From assembly GCA_033964015.1 (NCBI GenBank), contig JAWWUD010000108.1, positions 1 to 64,000 of the forward strand: a stretch of DNA of 64,000 nucleotides, in the 5' to 3' direction. Made by a program: the position numbers and the translations under genes. Every line of letters starts with the position of its first letter. Within the stretch, counting starts at the first letter, position 1. Source of the DNA: Scolanthus callimorphus (Eukaryota; Cnidaria; Anthozoa; Actiniaria; Edwardsiidae). Below are positions 23,433-35,475 of the stretch, one piece after another. The notes below the pieces were generated by a model that did no database searches, was not told where the DNA came from, and saw only the letters and a program-made list of their open reading frames with translations.

Positions 23433-24065
23433 GTCATTTTGGTGGCTTCATTGCACAAAAACATTATATCATAGCTCTGGTAACTTAGCCGGTGTACATC
23501 CACTACTAACCTCCAAAAGGATTAGTAGTACAGGTGTACTCAGGAGCTATGATAACTGAAAAGTTTTTCATTTGAAAAGGCTCTAACTTGCTAACAGGCT
23601 CTTTAGAATCTTAGGATGCTATCCTTTTTACAGCAATTTGACAGGCAACTAATTGCGAGATTAAAAAAAGAGTGAAAATAAGGCTCTTACTGCAGCTAGC
23701 TCAGGTTTTTATATCAGTCTCAGAGTTTCACCTCGTTTTTCCTCATAAAGCTAGAGTCTTTTCATGTTCATGGTTGTGGATTTTTCCATGTTTGTCATCA
23801 TGTTCTGAGTCTTATTTTGTTGTTTTAGTGGCGGCTTATTTTGACTGAGTCTTCTTTTGCTTTAATTCACTGAAGCTTCACCTCACAGTGACACAAAGTT
23901 AATTTATCATTGGTTCTATCAATAACTAAATTATCTGGTGTAAAACTAGCAGTTTGCACTCTCTCATACAGTAAAATGGAATTATTATTGATGTTCATAC
24001 TGGCACTGACACACAAAATACAACTCAGAACTTGTTTTGGCAGGCAACTGGTTCAACTACTGATG

Positions 24066-24284
24066 GGCCATTCCATTTTTTAGCTGCAGCCCCCCCCCCC
24101 CCCTTATGGAAGAGGTAACTTTCTTTAGTATCCCACATGGAAATTCTTGCTCTACCCACCCAGAAAAAAAAACCTACAGAAGAGCCTTTTCTCCAATTTG
24201 ACCCCTTCAGAAAAGGCCATTTTGCTATACTCCTTTGGAAGAACTAGGGAGGGGGAGGGTCTGCAGATAAAAAATGGAATGGCC
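24066..24284. repeat. MITE with GGCCATTCCATTTTTT ends
   Basis: Inverted ends GGCCATTCCATTTTTTA and TAAAAAATGGAATGGCC, with a C-run at 24090-24102 near the left end. Confidence 0.8.
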
Positions 24285-24302
24285 TGATGCGCAACATAAT
24301 TT

Positions 24303-24492
24303 TTGAAAGTGTGATTCCAGAAAATACTCATGGCCATGCCACACAGAAGGGGGTTGAAATTTCCAGTGAAAAATACACCAGCCAATGATTGCAATTAAAA
24401 TAAAAGGCAAATTGACTCCATCCCAACCCACCCCTCTGAAATTTCCTATCCCTTCCATGGGATGGTAAGGATTTTTTCTGGAATCACACATG
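24303..24492. repeat. Fold-back element with GTGTGATTCCAG ends
   Basis: Left GTGTGATTCCAGAAAATACT, right TTTTTTCTGGAATCACAC. Internal GAAATTTCCAG. Same family as 11984-12126 and 25477-25642; it lies only 18 bp from the previous element. Confidence 0.8.
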
Positions 24493-24552
24493 TCCCTTCT
24501 TGTTGTTGTAAAGGTACATGTCATGGCATTTTATGTATGCATATTTGTAAAG

Positions 24553-24775
24553 CAAACAGTCCCACAAGGCCCTGATGGCACCAGCTGGAAAAGATGCTTC
24601 AAATGTCAAAACCGGTAGGTGTGTCATCTCACTACATTCAGTACTGAGGCTTCAAGCTCCTCCTGCTCACCAGGCAGTATCTCCTCAGCTCCCAAGGCCA
24701 CAGCTCTAGTGCAACAGGGTGATGCCATTCACATATTATACCAGGTGTCTCACATGATTGGTGTTGTCATGATGG
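24553..24775 (+). pseudogene. Possible exon, reading frame interrupted
   Basis: After an AG acceptor, one frame reads KRCFKCQNR, a TAG stop, then STEASSSSCSPGSISSAPK and ALVQQGDAIHILYQVSHMIG to a donor GTAGGT. The phase fits the exon at 22498-22606 only if stops are ignored. Splicing out the stop would need an intron of 27 bp, which is too short. Function unknown. Confidence 0.25.
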
Positions 24776-24784
24776 TAGGTACAA

Positions 24785-25470
24785 ATACATGTAGTATGCG
24801 ACCGATCGCATTCAGATTAAGGTAGCATGCCAGCAAGTCAAACTGCATATTTGTGGATGGTGGGTTATTATTCAAAATACTTTTAAAACATTCAAGGCAT
24901 CCTAATATGATCTAAGTCCTTGGCGGGCTCGGATGAGAAGCTCTGCTACTAAAATGATTGAATTACCGTAGTTTGCAATTTCTCATAAAAAAATAATATT
25001 GCACAATCTTTGGGTGATAAACATAACCAATAATTTTAATATAAACTGTTTAGAACAATAATGCCTGTCGACCATTATGCAAATGGACATTTTTGTTGAT
25101 AATAATACAGATGTGTCAGAGATCACTTTTCATTACTTTAAGCACAAGAGCTCCTGATGAAAAGCAAAAAGCTAATCAAATTTGTGGATATCTCAAAATC
25201 ACCAAAATGAAAGAATGAAGATAAAATATTGGTCACACTGGAAAGGAGCATTTTTCGTACGATGCAAAAATCAAAACACAGGTGATGACCAACAGGCATT
25301 CTTTAAACAAACTTTTTTGTTTAATCCCAAAAAAAATTTAGGCTGATAGTTTGGTTAAAACAGAGCATGGTTAAAAGCTGCATTTGGAAGAAAAGAATAT
25401 ACAAGTACAAGAAAAATATAAAATAAAATGTGATACTTATTTTATTTTAGACTATGATCATCTAATGAAT
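24785..25470. other. No gene seen
   Basis: AT-rich noncoding sequence, no clear repeat ends. Confidence 0.4.
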
Positions 25471-25476
25471 TAATAA

Positions 25477-25642
25477 TCAGTGTGATTGCAGAAATTACCC
25501 CTCCCATGGAAGGGTTATGACCCCCACCTCTCTGGAATTTCCAGTGAAAAATAGTGACATTGATTGTTATGGGAAATAAAAGGAAAATTGAGCCCCGCAG
25601 CCCCTGCTGGAATTTCCAAGGCTTTTTTCTGGAATCACACAT
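25477..25642. repeat. Fold-back element with GTGTGATT-CAG ends
   Basis: Third copy of the GTGTGATTCCAG family; internal CTCTGGAATTTCCAG and CTGGAATTTCC. Confidence 0.78.
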
Positions 25643-25975
25643 TTTCTAAAAGGCACAAGTCAACACAATATAAGACAAGTCTCTTTTTACAATAAAACCA
25701 GGAAACTCAGCAGCAATTCAGTAACAATGTTTGGAAATTTTAATTTAATTAATTAATTAATTAAAAGGATTCTACTCTAATGTGTGGCAATTGGTCCCTG
25801 GATGCTTCAAAATCTCAATAAAACAATGTTTTTTTGTCCATCTCTTGTCTGCTTGTAGCCTAAACTATTCTAAATCAAACCGGAATGTAGAATCGATTTC
25901 AACACCGCAAGTTTTGAGTATTTCATGATAACAGTTTGGTACGGCTCATGATAAGAGTGGCGTATGTACTAGGCC

Positions 25976-26103
25976 TTAAAGGCCCATCACCAACCGGAGC
26001 ATTTGCGCCCCGTTATCTTTTGTTTTCAAATTGATCCATTGTCTTTTGGGTGCTCTGATTGGCTAAGAGTCCGCAAAGGCTCTCGGTTGGTGATGGGCCT
26101 TTA
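25976..26103. repeat. Fold-back element
   Basis: Ends TTAAAGGCCCATCACCAACC and its complement GGTTGGTGATGGGCCTTTAA are exact; includes CTCTGATTGGCTAAG in the loop. Confidence 0.85.
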
Positions 26104-27490
26104 AAAATAAACCAGCTATGTTTTTTGTAGGTAATAATATCAACACTCAAGAGTGTGTTTGATCAGGATTTCCAAACACTGAGAAGTGGGTTGAAAAAAC
26201 GGGGCAAAGCCGAGTTTTTTAACTGACTTCGAGGTTTTTGGAATCCTGATCAAAAACTCTATCTAGTGTTTGATATAGCTTCTCAAACGAATGATTTAAT
26301 GCTGAGAAAAAGAGGGAATAAAATCTCAAAATTCTATGCAAATTAAGATCGGATATCAAACCCTTCTCCACGGTTGTGATTTTCTTTGTTCAAACTTAAT
26401 GAATTATTAATGAGTTTGAGAATTGATGATCAAATACAGCAGAAAAAATGCTGAAACGTTAACTCAGTGGCATATCAAAGGGCGGGTGCAAAAAATAAGA
26501 ATTGCAGTAAATGTATAAGAATGAAGCAAAATGTAACCTTGCGACAAAATCGTGAAATAATCAGTTATAACAGTATAATGTTCAGTAGTATAAAAACACT
26601 TGTAAATTGCATAATAAAACTTTCAAAATCTAAGCAATCAATTTTTCACTTTTTTCCACTGCCAGTAAATTACAAAATATTGTATTTTTTTTTGGAGGAC
26701 ATCTTAATTTTTTGCTGTTGTTAAATTGTGTAAATAAACTATAAAATTTACAATCAAGAGATGACAACCCACAAAATATTTTGGCTCTGTGAAAATCTTT
26801 ACAAAATTGCAATATTTATATTAAAATGTGACTGCGACATTTGGATCTACTTGTATGTAGAAGAAAGGGAGACAAGGCTAAAATGTGGGAAAGTTGTCAT
26901 CTTTTTTGTTAACTTTGATAAACGTTATAAAAATGTACTTTAAAAAAACACAAAATAATTAAGTGTGCAGATTTGGCTTTCCTGAAAGCAGAGTCATAGA
27001 CATTCCAGCCCTAATTGTGGGGGAAGTTAGGATGTCTGTTTTAAAAGTTGAATAATCCCACAGGGGGTACGGAAAATATGGGTTGATTTATGGCATGTTC
27101 CCTTAATAACAGAATGTTATCAGTCTTAGCATGTACTGCATGTATTTGTATCTTTCATCATGGCAACATCAATCATGTGAGAGACCTGGTGTGTGTGTGT
27201 GAAGGTAATACCCTGTAGCCCTAGAGTTGGAGCCTTGAGAGCTGAGGAGATACTGTCTGGTGAGCAATCTGGAGCTTGGAGTCTCAGTACTCAGTGTAGT
27301 AAGCTGGCACACCACTGGTGATGACAGGGGCATCAACAGCTGGGGTTTCGGGGCCTTGTGGGACTTTTTTAATTTCAGAAAAGGTACTTACATGCCATAT
27401 AAAGTTGGAATAAAAACTAGTTACACTTTCAACCTTGTTTTATTTCCAGTTAATTATAATGCTAATTATACAATAATATGTAAAGCAAGT
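26104..27490. other. No gene seen
   Basis: AT-rich; has a loose inverted pair (GTTTGATCAGGATT at 26157, GGAATCCTGATCAAA at 26238) flanking AAACCTC-rich sequence. Short frames only. Confidence 0.4.
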
Positions 27491-27497
27491 CAATTAC

Positions 27498-28012
27498 TGC
27501 TCTACCGCTGAATAGGCATTGGCAGCGCATAAATACAGTGAGAGTCTCAGTTTGAAGTTGAAAAAGTTGAGAATACCAACAAGAAATAGCCTGCAAAAGC
27601 TGATACCACTTAGCACTCATCGAAAGAGACTCTCGCAAAGAGGCGTCTGCGCACTCAAGCCAAACATTCCATACTGATCATGTATTTTGACCCAAATCTG
27701 GTCAGAAGAATTACGTGGCCAATGTAACTTTGTTGCATCTCTTTCGTCTTATTTGAATTTCATACGTCATCAGTATGGAATGTTGGGCTTGAGCACACAG
27801 ACGCCCCTGTGCAAGTCTCTTTCGGGGAGTGCTAAGTGGTGTTGGCTTTTGCAGGCTAAACAAGAAACTGATAAGGCTTGAATTGAGACAATAGATAAAC
27901 TTTGAGAAAACCTTTTCTGACTCGGTATTTGCAAGTTTTTCAACTTTAAGCTGAGACTCCCACTGTATTTATGCACTGCTAGGTACCTTAATTCAGTGGT
28001 AGAGCAGGGAAT
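27498..28012. repeat. Large fold-back (515 bp)
   Basis: Outer ends CTCTACCGCTGAA / TTCAGTGGTAGAG, then matching inner stretches ATAAATACAGTGAGAGTCTC / GAGACTCCCACTGTATTTAT, AGCCTGCAAAAGC / GCTTTTGCAGGCT, and ACATTCCATACTGAT / ATCAGTATGGAATGT. The apparent ORFs inside are shadows of the fold-back. Confidence 0.8.
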
Positions 28013-28057
28013 TTGAGACTGGACTATTCCATCCCACCTACAGTAGCAAGAAGAAGC

Positions 28058-28281
28058 AACCAACTTACTAACATGCTTGCAGTCCCCTTCTTTGGTGAAC
28101 ATCTGTAAATCGAGAGAAAGTCCTACCCCTACAATTGTAGTTTGTTTGCAAGTTCGTATTTCCAGCTCACAAGAGAGTCTACTCCGGCAAGACTAGGGCT
28201 GTTCCCCTCATGAATTAGGACTTTCTCCCAATTTATGGACATTCTTAAAAGGAGGGACTGCAAGCAGTCTACCAACTTACA
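28058..28281. repeat. Fold-back (224 bp)
   Basis: Arms AACCAACTTACTA…GCTTGCAGTCC…GAGAAAGTCCT and the inverse AGGACTTTCTC…GGACTGCAAGC…ACCAACTTAC. Adjacent to the previous fold-back. Confidence 0.75.
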
Positions 28282-28520
28282 TAGTTTTTGCCTAATCACC
28301 CACAAAACAGAAAAATTCCATAATGATGACAAAAATGCAAAAAAGTTTGTACAAAATAGGGATCAATTATACAAAGCAATACAAATGTCTAAATGAGAGA
28401 TCGTTCTGTCCCAATTTTGTGGCCGTCTTACAAGTACATCATCAGTAAGAAATTTTTGCTGTTGGTGCCCAACTCTGCAAGAGTTCGTTTGAAAAATTGC
28501 ACAAACTCAAGCATAAACAT

Positions 28521-28718
28521 GGTGGGGTCCATTCTCTTACCCAGCACTCCCTGGCTTGTTACCTCCACTGACATGTCCAGAAGATTTGATACAGATCGCT
28601 CGGGAAGGAACTTTCTGTGCATGCCTTCAAAATCAAGAGGCCTTCCAATGGCTGTTAACAGAGACTTCCTTCCTTGTGAGGTGACGAGCAGGGAGCTCTA
28701 GCTTCAAGAATGGTGGGG
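28521..28718. repeat. TACCCAGAGCTC-family MITE, diverged copy
   Basis: Ends GGTGGGGTCCATTCTCTTAC and AAGAATGGTGGGG, internal CTGTTAACAGAGACTTCCTT. Related to the cluster at 13505-14092. Confidence 0.7.
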
Positions 28719-29260
28719 TGCGACTGACCCCCAGAATTTCGAAGCAGAGATTTCTTACCTCGCAAATTTCTACAAGTTTCTACCCCCAACAATGATTTTG
28801 ACACCATTCCATAGGTCCCCAATTTGGGACCTCCTGTTGTGTCTATGCCTGAGAACCCTCTCAACACTGCAGATTGTAGGGTCAAAACTAACATTTTCCT
28901 ATTTTCTCTCTCTCCAAATTCCAAGTACAATCCCTTACCCCATGCAAAGTCCCAGACTGGAAGTCTGACTGTATAATATATAGATTTAGCCACTGGCTAA
29001 AAGCGGAGCTCCCGGTTATAAAATTTTCTGTGCGAATGAAAGGGATTCCCATGTGTACATGGTTTATACAATAGGCTTTTTAAGAAAAAACTGTCTCTTG
29101 ATATGTATACAACAGTGTTTTCTTCGGTATGTTGCTGCATTGACACAATACAAATACGGGACGAAAATAAGCATCCTGTCAAGTGAGATGACCTCCTTCC
29201 GAAAAATTAAGGTATTAATTCCTCCAAATGGAATGATTCAAAGTGCAATAAAGAGAATAT

Positions 29261-29828
29261 TTTTTCAAGCATAGATTGCGTCGTCGATGACGTCATATCA
29301 CCTGACCACTTTATTTCGCTCATCTGGTGACCTAGACTACACTACCAAAGTTTCGTTGTTTTAGAGTTTTCCCTTCACGAGATATTAATTTTTCAAGCAT
29401 AGATGACGTCATCGATGACGTCATATCACGTGACCACTTTATTTCGCTCACCTGGTGATCTAGACTACACTACAAAAGTTTGGTTGTTTTAGAGCCTTCC
29501 CTTCACGAGATATTAATTTTTCAAGCATAGATGACATCATCGATGACGTCACATCACATGACCACTTCATTTCGCTCATCTGGTGACCTAGACTACACTA
29601 CCCTAGTTTGGTTGTTTAATAGAGTCTTCTCTTCACGAGATATTCATTTTTCAAGCATAGATGACGTCATCGCTGACGTCATATCACGTGACCAACTCAT
29701 TTCGCTCATCTGGTGACCTAGACTACACTACTCAAGTTTGGTTGTTTTAGAGTCTTCCCTTCACGAGATTTTAATTTTTCAAGCATGGATGACGTCATCG
29801 ATGACGTCACATCACGTGACCGTGCTAC
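29261..29828 (+). repeat. 128-130-bp tandem array with paired CRE-like sites
   Basis: Units start TTTTTCAAGCATAGATGACG at 29261, 29389, 29517, 29647 and 29775; the fifth is partial. Each unit carries GATGACGTCATCGATGACGT followed by ATCACGTGACC, so two TGACGTCA-type palindromes and one CACGTG per unit, with slight decay in the first unit. The rest of the unit (CTAGACTACACTAC, TTTGGTTGTTTTAGAG, CTTCACGAGATATT) is well conserved. Confidence 0.9.
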
Positions 29829-29936
29829 AGCACCCCCCTTGTGGCATAGACAAAATATCCCAAGTATGGCTGTCTTAGCATGTTCCCTTGAGGAGATTTT
29901 TTCTTTGCATACCACAGGGTTCCCATGTGTACACGG

Positions 29937-29975
29937 ATGGCGGACGGACGGCAGACGGACGGACGGACGGCGGAT
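29937..29975 (+). repeat. GGAC short tandem repeat
   Basis: GGCGGACGGACGGCAGACGG-type repeats of GGAC/GGCGGAC following CCCATGTGTACACGGATGG. Confidence 0.75.
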
Positions 29976-29989
29976 GCTATAGGTTTAAT

Positions 29990-31060
29990 ACCAGAAAAAT
30001 AAAGAAAAAATCATATCTCCCAAAGGGAAGCTTCTATATAAGCCAAACTTGGACAAACTTTCAAAGACCATAAGAGGAACTCTACACCAAAGTCACGTTC
30101 CCTCACGCCATCAATGACGTCATCAAAATGATCCATAATGCCCGTGACGTTCAAAAAATCAACTCGACGGTATACGTTTTTCCCTTAGGTATGGTGCTCC
30201 GCTTGCGCGGGCCTTCGGCCCGCGCTGGAGCTCCGCTATTATCACCAGAACCTTTTTCTTGTGATTTTTGGTACAATCACTGTTAAGACCGATTTTACCA
30301 GGATTTCAATTTTGACAAAAAGTGGCCAAAATCCAGTTACTCAAAGTCCAGAACCTCTTGGCTTGATTTTGGAATAACTTGGGTTCGTCCCGCCATTAAA
30401 TTCTCATTGAAAGCGGAGAAATTAAATTTCCACCAAAAAAAGTCCACCACCTGGAGTACAATTATAGGGGTTCTTCTTATATTCAGGTGGTACTTAGGTA
30501 TGACCATCGGGTTAAAATCAGTAATCCAGTATTTTTTAGGGTTCTTTGAATGAAAAATTGAAATGCATTTTCAAAGGTTGCCTTCTTAAGGGAACCAACT
30601 CGAGTATCTTTAATGGAACTACATTGTAACTCAAGTTACTACTTCAATGCAAATATTTCAAAAGAATTGCTAAATAAAGCCAATAGGTTTCATACTTTCT
30701 AGTAACCAGATTCATGGCTCAAATCACTAAAAAAATAATTTTGTCCTAAGTATTTTCACAGGAAATTTCAAAGGGATGGGCAGCCTGAATTTCAGCTGAC
30801 CCTTCGCTCTAGATCGTAACTCACTTTGCAACAGGAGACGTCTGGATTCACAGGATTTCTTATCCATTATGTAATCACAGCCAAGTAAAACCTGTTATAT
30901 TTTTCAACATTTCCAAGACATCACATGCCTTCTTCAACATGTGGCACCTGGTTGTCTGGCTTGAGCTTTTGCACATTTTTTTGCTTGGGGGAGAGTGTTG
31001 TCATGGAATTGTTTGCCTGCAAATGGATAAGAAAATCCTGAGGCGAATTCCTATGTCTCC
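29990..31060. other. No gene seen; GC hairpin inside
   Basis: Contains a strong hairpin GCGCGGGCC-TTCG-GGCCCGCGC at about 30214-30235 between GGTGCTCC and GGAGCTCC. It probably belongs to the repeat flanking the 128-bp array. Otherwise featureless. Confidence 0.45.
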
Positions 31061-31069
31061 ACCCGAATC

Positions 31070-31203
31070 TAAATATGGCGGCACATTTGAATAACAATTG
31101 TTCTTGACTTATTAGACTCTCTTTTGTCGCTTTTGTGTTTCCACATGAGCACGAGGCTAGTAAGTCAAGAACAATAGTTATTCAAACAGTGCTACCATAT
31201 TTC
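31070..31203. repeat. Fold-back
   Basis: Ends AAATATGG/CCATATTT and matching ATTTGAATAAC-ATTGTTCTTGACT / AGTCAAGAACAATAGTTATT. Confidence 0.8.
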
Positions 31204-32746
31204 GATTTGGTGTACATGTCCATGTACAAGTATGTCCATGTCCATGTACATGTATGTCCCGTAACATACTTTCAGTAACTAATTATCTGGTAATCTCTGT
31301 TTACAATTACCTGTGATGTTTACTTGTGATGTTTACCTGAGAGTGTCACCTGAGAGTGTAATGTTTCAGTTTCCTCTGACCTTTGTTGGGATTTTAGGAC
31401 CTCTAATCTATGGAATAAAAATGAAATTCCAATTAATGTATGACCAAGTATGAGAATAAAGAACTAGGGTTTTAACAGGCTGGCAGACTAGTGGACAAGT
31501 CCCAGCGACTCGAACAAGGTACAAGTCCCCAAAATAAGTCCCTATGTACCGTACGTACACACTAAGGGAGAATTTGCAGGCCATGGGAACTCGTTGAACC
31601 TGCTGACTCCACAACTAGTTTTTACCTTGTTCTGCTTCACCACCTTCAAGAATGACGTTTTGTGCATTGCCATCTTGGATGAGATTGTGAATGGTGTGTT
31701 TTCATTGGCTGGAATTATCTTGGGACATGGATAACAAGTCCCACGAACCATACACACTGGAAAAAATAATTTGACAAATTTAGTCCCCACGACTGAAATT
31801 TCAATGCAAAAATGGGGTAATCCACCATGTAGGAACCATTCCCAGAAGACACCTTTGTGTTCAGCTCTACTTTCACCATCATGATTCTTTCTACTAAACA
31901 AAAGAAGCTTTTGTGATGCAGCTTGTGAGTTGTTCCAGGTTCTTTAACACAGGGGAACAGCCCAAAAACGGGAGTATACACTAGGAGACTTGTCCCCGAA
32001 GCAGGTTTATAGGACAAGTCCCTTGGGACTTTTTCCCTAGTCTGTGGTTTCTTCATCCTGTTGGAATGGGATTGACATTGGCTAAGCTGGGAGAGCAACA
32101 TGGCTATGGCCAAGGGGAGACGTCTTTATTGATACATTTAATATATCAGATCTTGGCTGCAAGGGAATAAACTTTTAAAAGCCTAATAGCCAGTTCTTGC
32201 AGTTGCCTGCCAAAATTGGAATATAATTAAAACTGCCGATCATTTAGCAACAGCTTTAAGACTTGTAGTACGTGTCGAGCATCTACCGACCCCGATCATC
32301 GCTGAAACAGCCTTTGATGTAAAAGGTATTAGGTATATATAGGGAATTATATCTTACTTGTTGAGTACTTGTCTTTCTGTGCTCTTTAATCAACGAGTTT
32401 CTCTTAATTCCTATGTATCAAGAAGTCTTAGCTCCACCCAGTGCAGCACAGTGGAAGGCGCCATTTTGAATATATCACAGCTTCCCAAAAACTCGCCTGC
32501 GCGTCGCGGCGCGCGCTTGGGCGGGGTCAGAAGCCGCATTGTTTTGTATACACGAGAAATCTTCTAGATATTTACCTTCTCATGAATGATGAGATTTCTT
32601 CAGATTTTGGTCACAAACAGAAATATACAGGCCATTCGATGTTGCACCCAGTCCTAACGACCGCGTCACCAGTCATGGCCGCGCTCTTATGCTGTTTCAC
32701 CGATTCTTGCGCACACCAATGGATTTAGAACACTGTGAGGCCTGTT
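31204..32746. other. No gene seen
   Basis: Diverged repeat material; GACAAGTCC occurs in inverted orientation near 31490 and 31995-32030, suggesting a decayed inverted-repeat element of about 600 bp. No exon recognised. Confidence 0.4.
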
Positions 32747-33228
32747 TCAAACGTCGATCTTTTGCCGCGTCGAATCCAAATCAGCCGACTGGTTTTCTCA
32801 GAGGGACCCAGGCTCATAGTTGTGACTGGGAATTTGTATTAAAAAAATGGTTAATAAAAATCCACGAAACTCACCTGGCAGTACGAGGTATTTGTCTTCA
32901 TTGAAAAAAATATGTTAACCTCACATTGGAAGGTGAGGTTAACCGATCTTTTTCAAACTCCATAGGAGCAATGAAGACAAATACCTCTAACAGCCAGGTG
33001 AGTTTCGTGGATTTTATTAACAATTTCTTACAAATTTTCCAGTCACAAAATATAAGCTTGGTTTTCCCCTGTGGTTTTCTCCTTTAACCAAAGGAAGAAT
33101 AAACCAAAAAAAAAACTTTACATTCCTTTTTGTTCTGACATGATTAATCTAGATTTCCCTTTTGCACTAGACAAAGTGTCCTCTAGTGCAAATGAAATTT
33201 CTGGCAATTGGATTCGACGCGAAACATA
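32747..33228. repeat. Fold-back element (about 480 bp)
   Basis: Outer ends GCCGCGTCGAATCCAA / TTGGATTCGACGCGAAA; inner arms TCCACGAAACTCACCTGGC and GAGGTATTTGTCTTCATTG are inverted at 32960-33022. Confidence 0.8.
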
Positions 33229-34014
33229 CAGGAGGGAGAAAGCAACTCACGTAGCGACCTTTTAAAAAGCCCCAATAAGGTTGGGCCTTGTCTATGTATC
33301 TCAGTCAATTCCAGCGGTGACCATCCCCTCAGGTGAGTTAAGGCATGGGTCTATTCGGCCACGCCCTTAAAAACATTCAATCAGGCCTTAATTTGGGTGA
33401 ATTAAAGATAGGCTTCTTGTGTTGATATAATGTCATAGAAATCGTCATTCTTGTTAGTTTGAGTTGTTGTTGTTTCCATGGGAACCAAATCCTAACCTTT
33501 GACCTCCACTTAAAGAAATGAAACTTCAGAGCCTCCGCAGGTTCAGAAAATTCGCACCACTCTTAAAACCACCAGATGGAAATGGTAGGAATAAGGTAGT
33601 ATTTATCACTCCAATTTCCGATCTTGCACAACATTTTTAATTTCGAAGTTATTAAAGGCGATCAAATTTCAAGATGTCCTAAAAGAGGATTCCTAATGAA
33701 ATGGTCACGCTTTCGAATTGGATCATATAAACCTGTGATGTCCTTAAATACATCACATTGTTAAAGCTTCAGAGTTTGAAACTTTTCCCGACCTGCCGAG
33801 GGCTTTTTTGAAAACTGCTTTAAGGTAAGGTTCAAAGGTCACATTCCATGTTTCCATGGAAACAAAACACAACATTTACTTGTTTCATGACCGTTAACAA
33901 CCTTAACCATGTTTGACCTTGGAAGTAGCAAAGCCACTGAAGATATACCACCCCCTAACGTTTTTGATCCGCCATTTTGAATGCAAATGAGACCCAGGCC
34001 TTAACTCTCCTGAG
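33229..34014. other. No gene seen
   Basis: Noncoding; no clear repeat structure. Confidence 0.4.
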
Positions 34015-34053
<39 letters not shown>

Positions 34054-34170
34054 CGCGCCATCCCAGGTAGAAGCGATCCCGGATCCCAAGTAAAAGCGGA
34101 TCCCGGATTCCAAAAATGTTCATGTTTGGATCCCGGATCCCAATGCCTCAAATTTTACCGGATCCCGGAT
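34015..34170. repeat. Poly-C tract with GGATCCCGGAT repeats
   Basis: 38 C at 34015-34052, then six or so copies of (C)GGATCCCGGAT(T/C)CC. Confidence 0.85.
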
Positions 34171-35475
34171 TCCATTACATGGGTCGAAACTGAAGTAAAG
34201 GAACCAAACTATGTCTACAAGCATTCGCGATGAAGAAAAAACATGCAAAAAGTATGGGTCTGTTTGTCTGTTTATGTTTAAAAGTAAATTGGCCGAAAGG
34301 CACTAAACTGTTGACAATATTTTTTACGTCGCAGAAGGCGACGTGACTAGTTGTTTTAATGTAATTACTGAAGTTATTCAATAAAGTTTTTAGACTAAAA
34401 AACTTGTTTTTCTTAGTTTTTTTTTTCGCGCACGCACTCCCAATTCTTTCAATGCTATAACTGGTAGGTAACAAAGCAAGAGATAAACAAACTTGTCGAC
34501 CAATCAGCGCGCCGAATTTCTTATAATCACTTGAGCAATTATACTAAAATACTTATCATTTATCAGATTTGCAGCGTATTACTTCTGGTTCCAATACTTT
34601 GTGGTTTTCATGTACAGAATTGTCAATTTATGAGAGGTGTGTCAATAACCGCAATCAAATAAGAAGTGTGAATCAATCAATCTGTCTCACTGTCCGAGAC
34701 GCCTCGAAAATGGGCCAAAATGCTATGGTTGGTAAAGGCGGGAACATCAAGGGTGAGGACGCTTTCTGGTTTTCTCAATTTTCTCGAGAAAATAATTACT
34801 TTTTAAGTGTCCTAGAGATGAGGATCTTTCCAGTTTACAACCAGTTTTTAATGTAAAAAAAGTAAAATATTGAAAAACAATTTTCTGTGTTCTGTGCGAA
34901 GTCATGTTAAAATAGTTTCAAGTACCTAATCTCTAACATTTGATTAAATATTTTGCAATTATTTTAGAAAACTAGCTAAAGGTTAAGCCTGGAATTAAAA
35001 TCTACAAATTTATGAAAACCTATATGCCCTAGCAATGCTTTCTATTTTATATACAAATGCTTCAAACAACAGCTCCGAAATGTCTTGTTTTCCTCTGCTG
35101 TTTTTTTGTACTGCTTGGTCTATAAAAGGGCAGAACGTCGGGCGACTTCATTCTCGTTCCGACAGCCCCTCCGTAAAGACTCGCATCCTCCGGTTGGCGG
35201 TCTGGCGGCAGACGAACTTCCGGTCCCAGAAACCGGGATTATTTCCATTTTGCACCACCACGGTTCCCACCCTGGAACTTTAGTAACCCCTCGCCCTGTC
35301 ATCTACACGCTCAAGTCAAACGTTCATGTCCTATTGAGGACTGAAAACACTGTAATGCAGTAAATATCAAATTACGCCCTACTTATCCGGCGTAGTGTTG
35401 CGAAGCACGTGCTCAAAATGAAGCTTCTTTTCAGATTGTTTCGGATTCGTGAATATGGCGCCTAAATGACTTCGC
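34171..35475. other. No gene seen
   Basis: AT-rich and featureless apart from the 3' flank of the membrane-protein gene read from the minus strand. Confidence 0.4.

Noticed and set aside
24615..24641. A 27-bp intron joining two exon pieces
   Set aside because: Far below the size that animal spliceosomes normally remove; more likely the frame is simply broken.
31542..32113. 119- and 132-codon minus frames
   Set aside because: They overlap one another in different frames across decayed inverted-repeat sequence and show no family motif.
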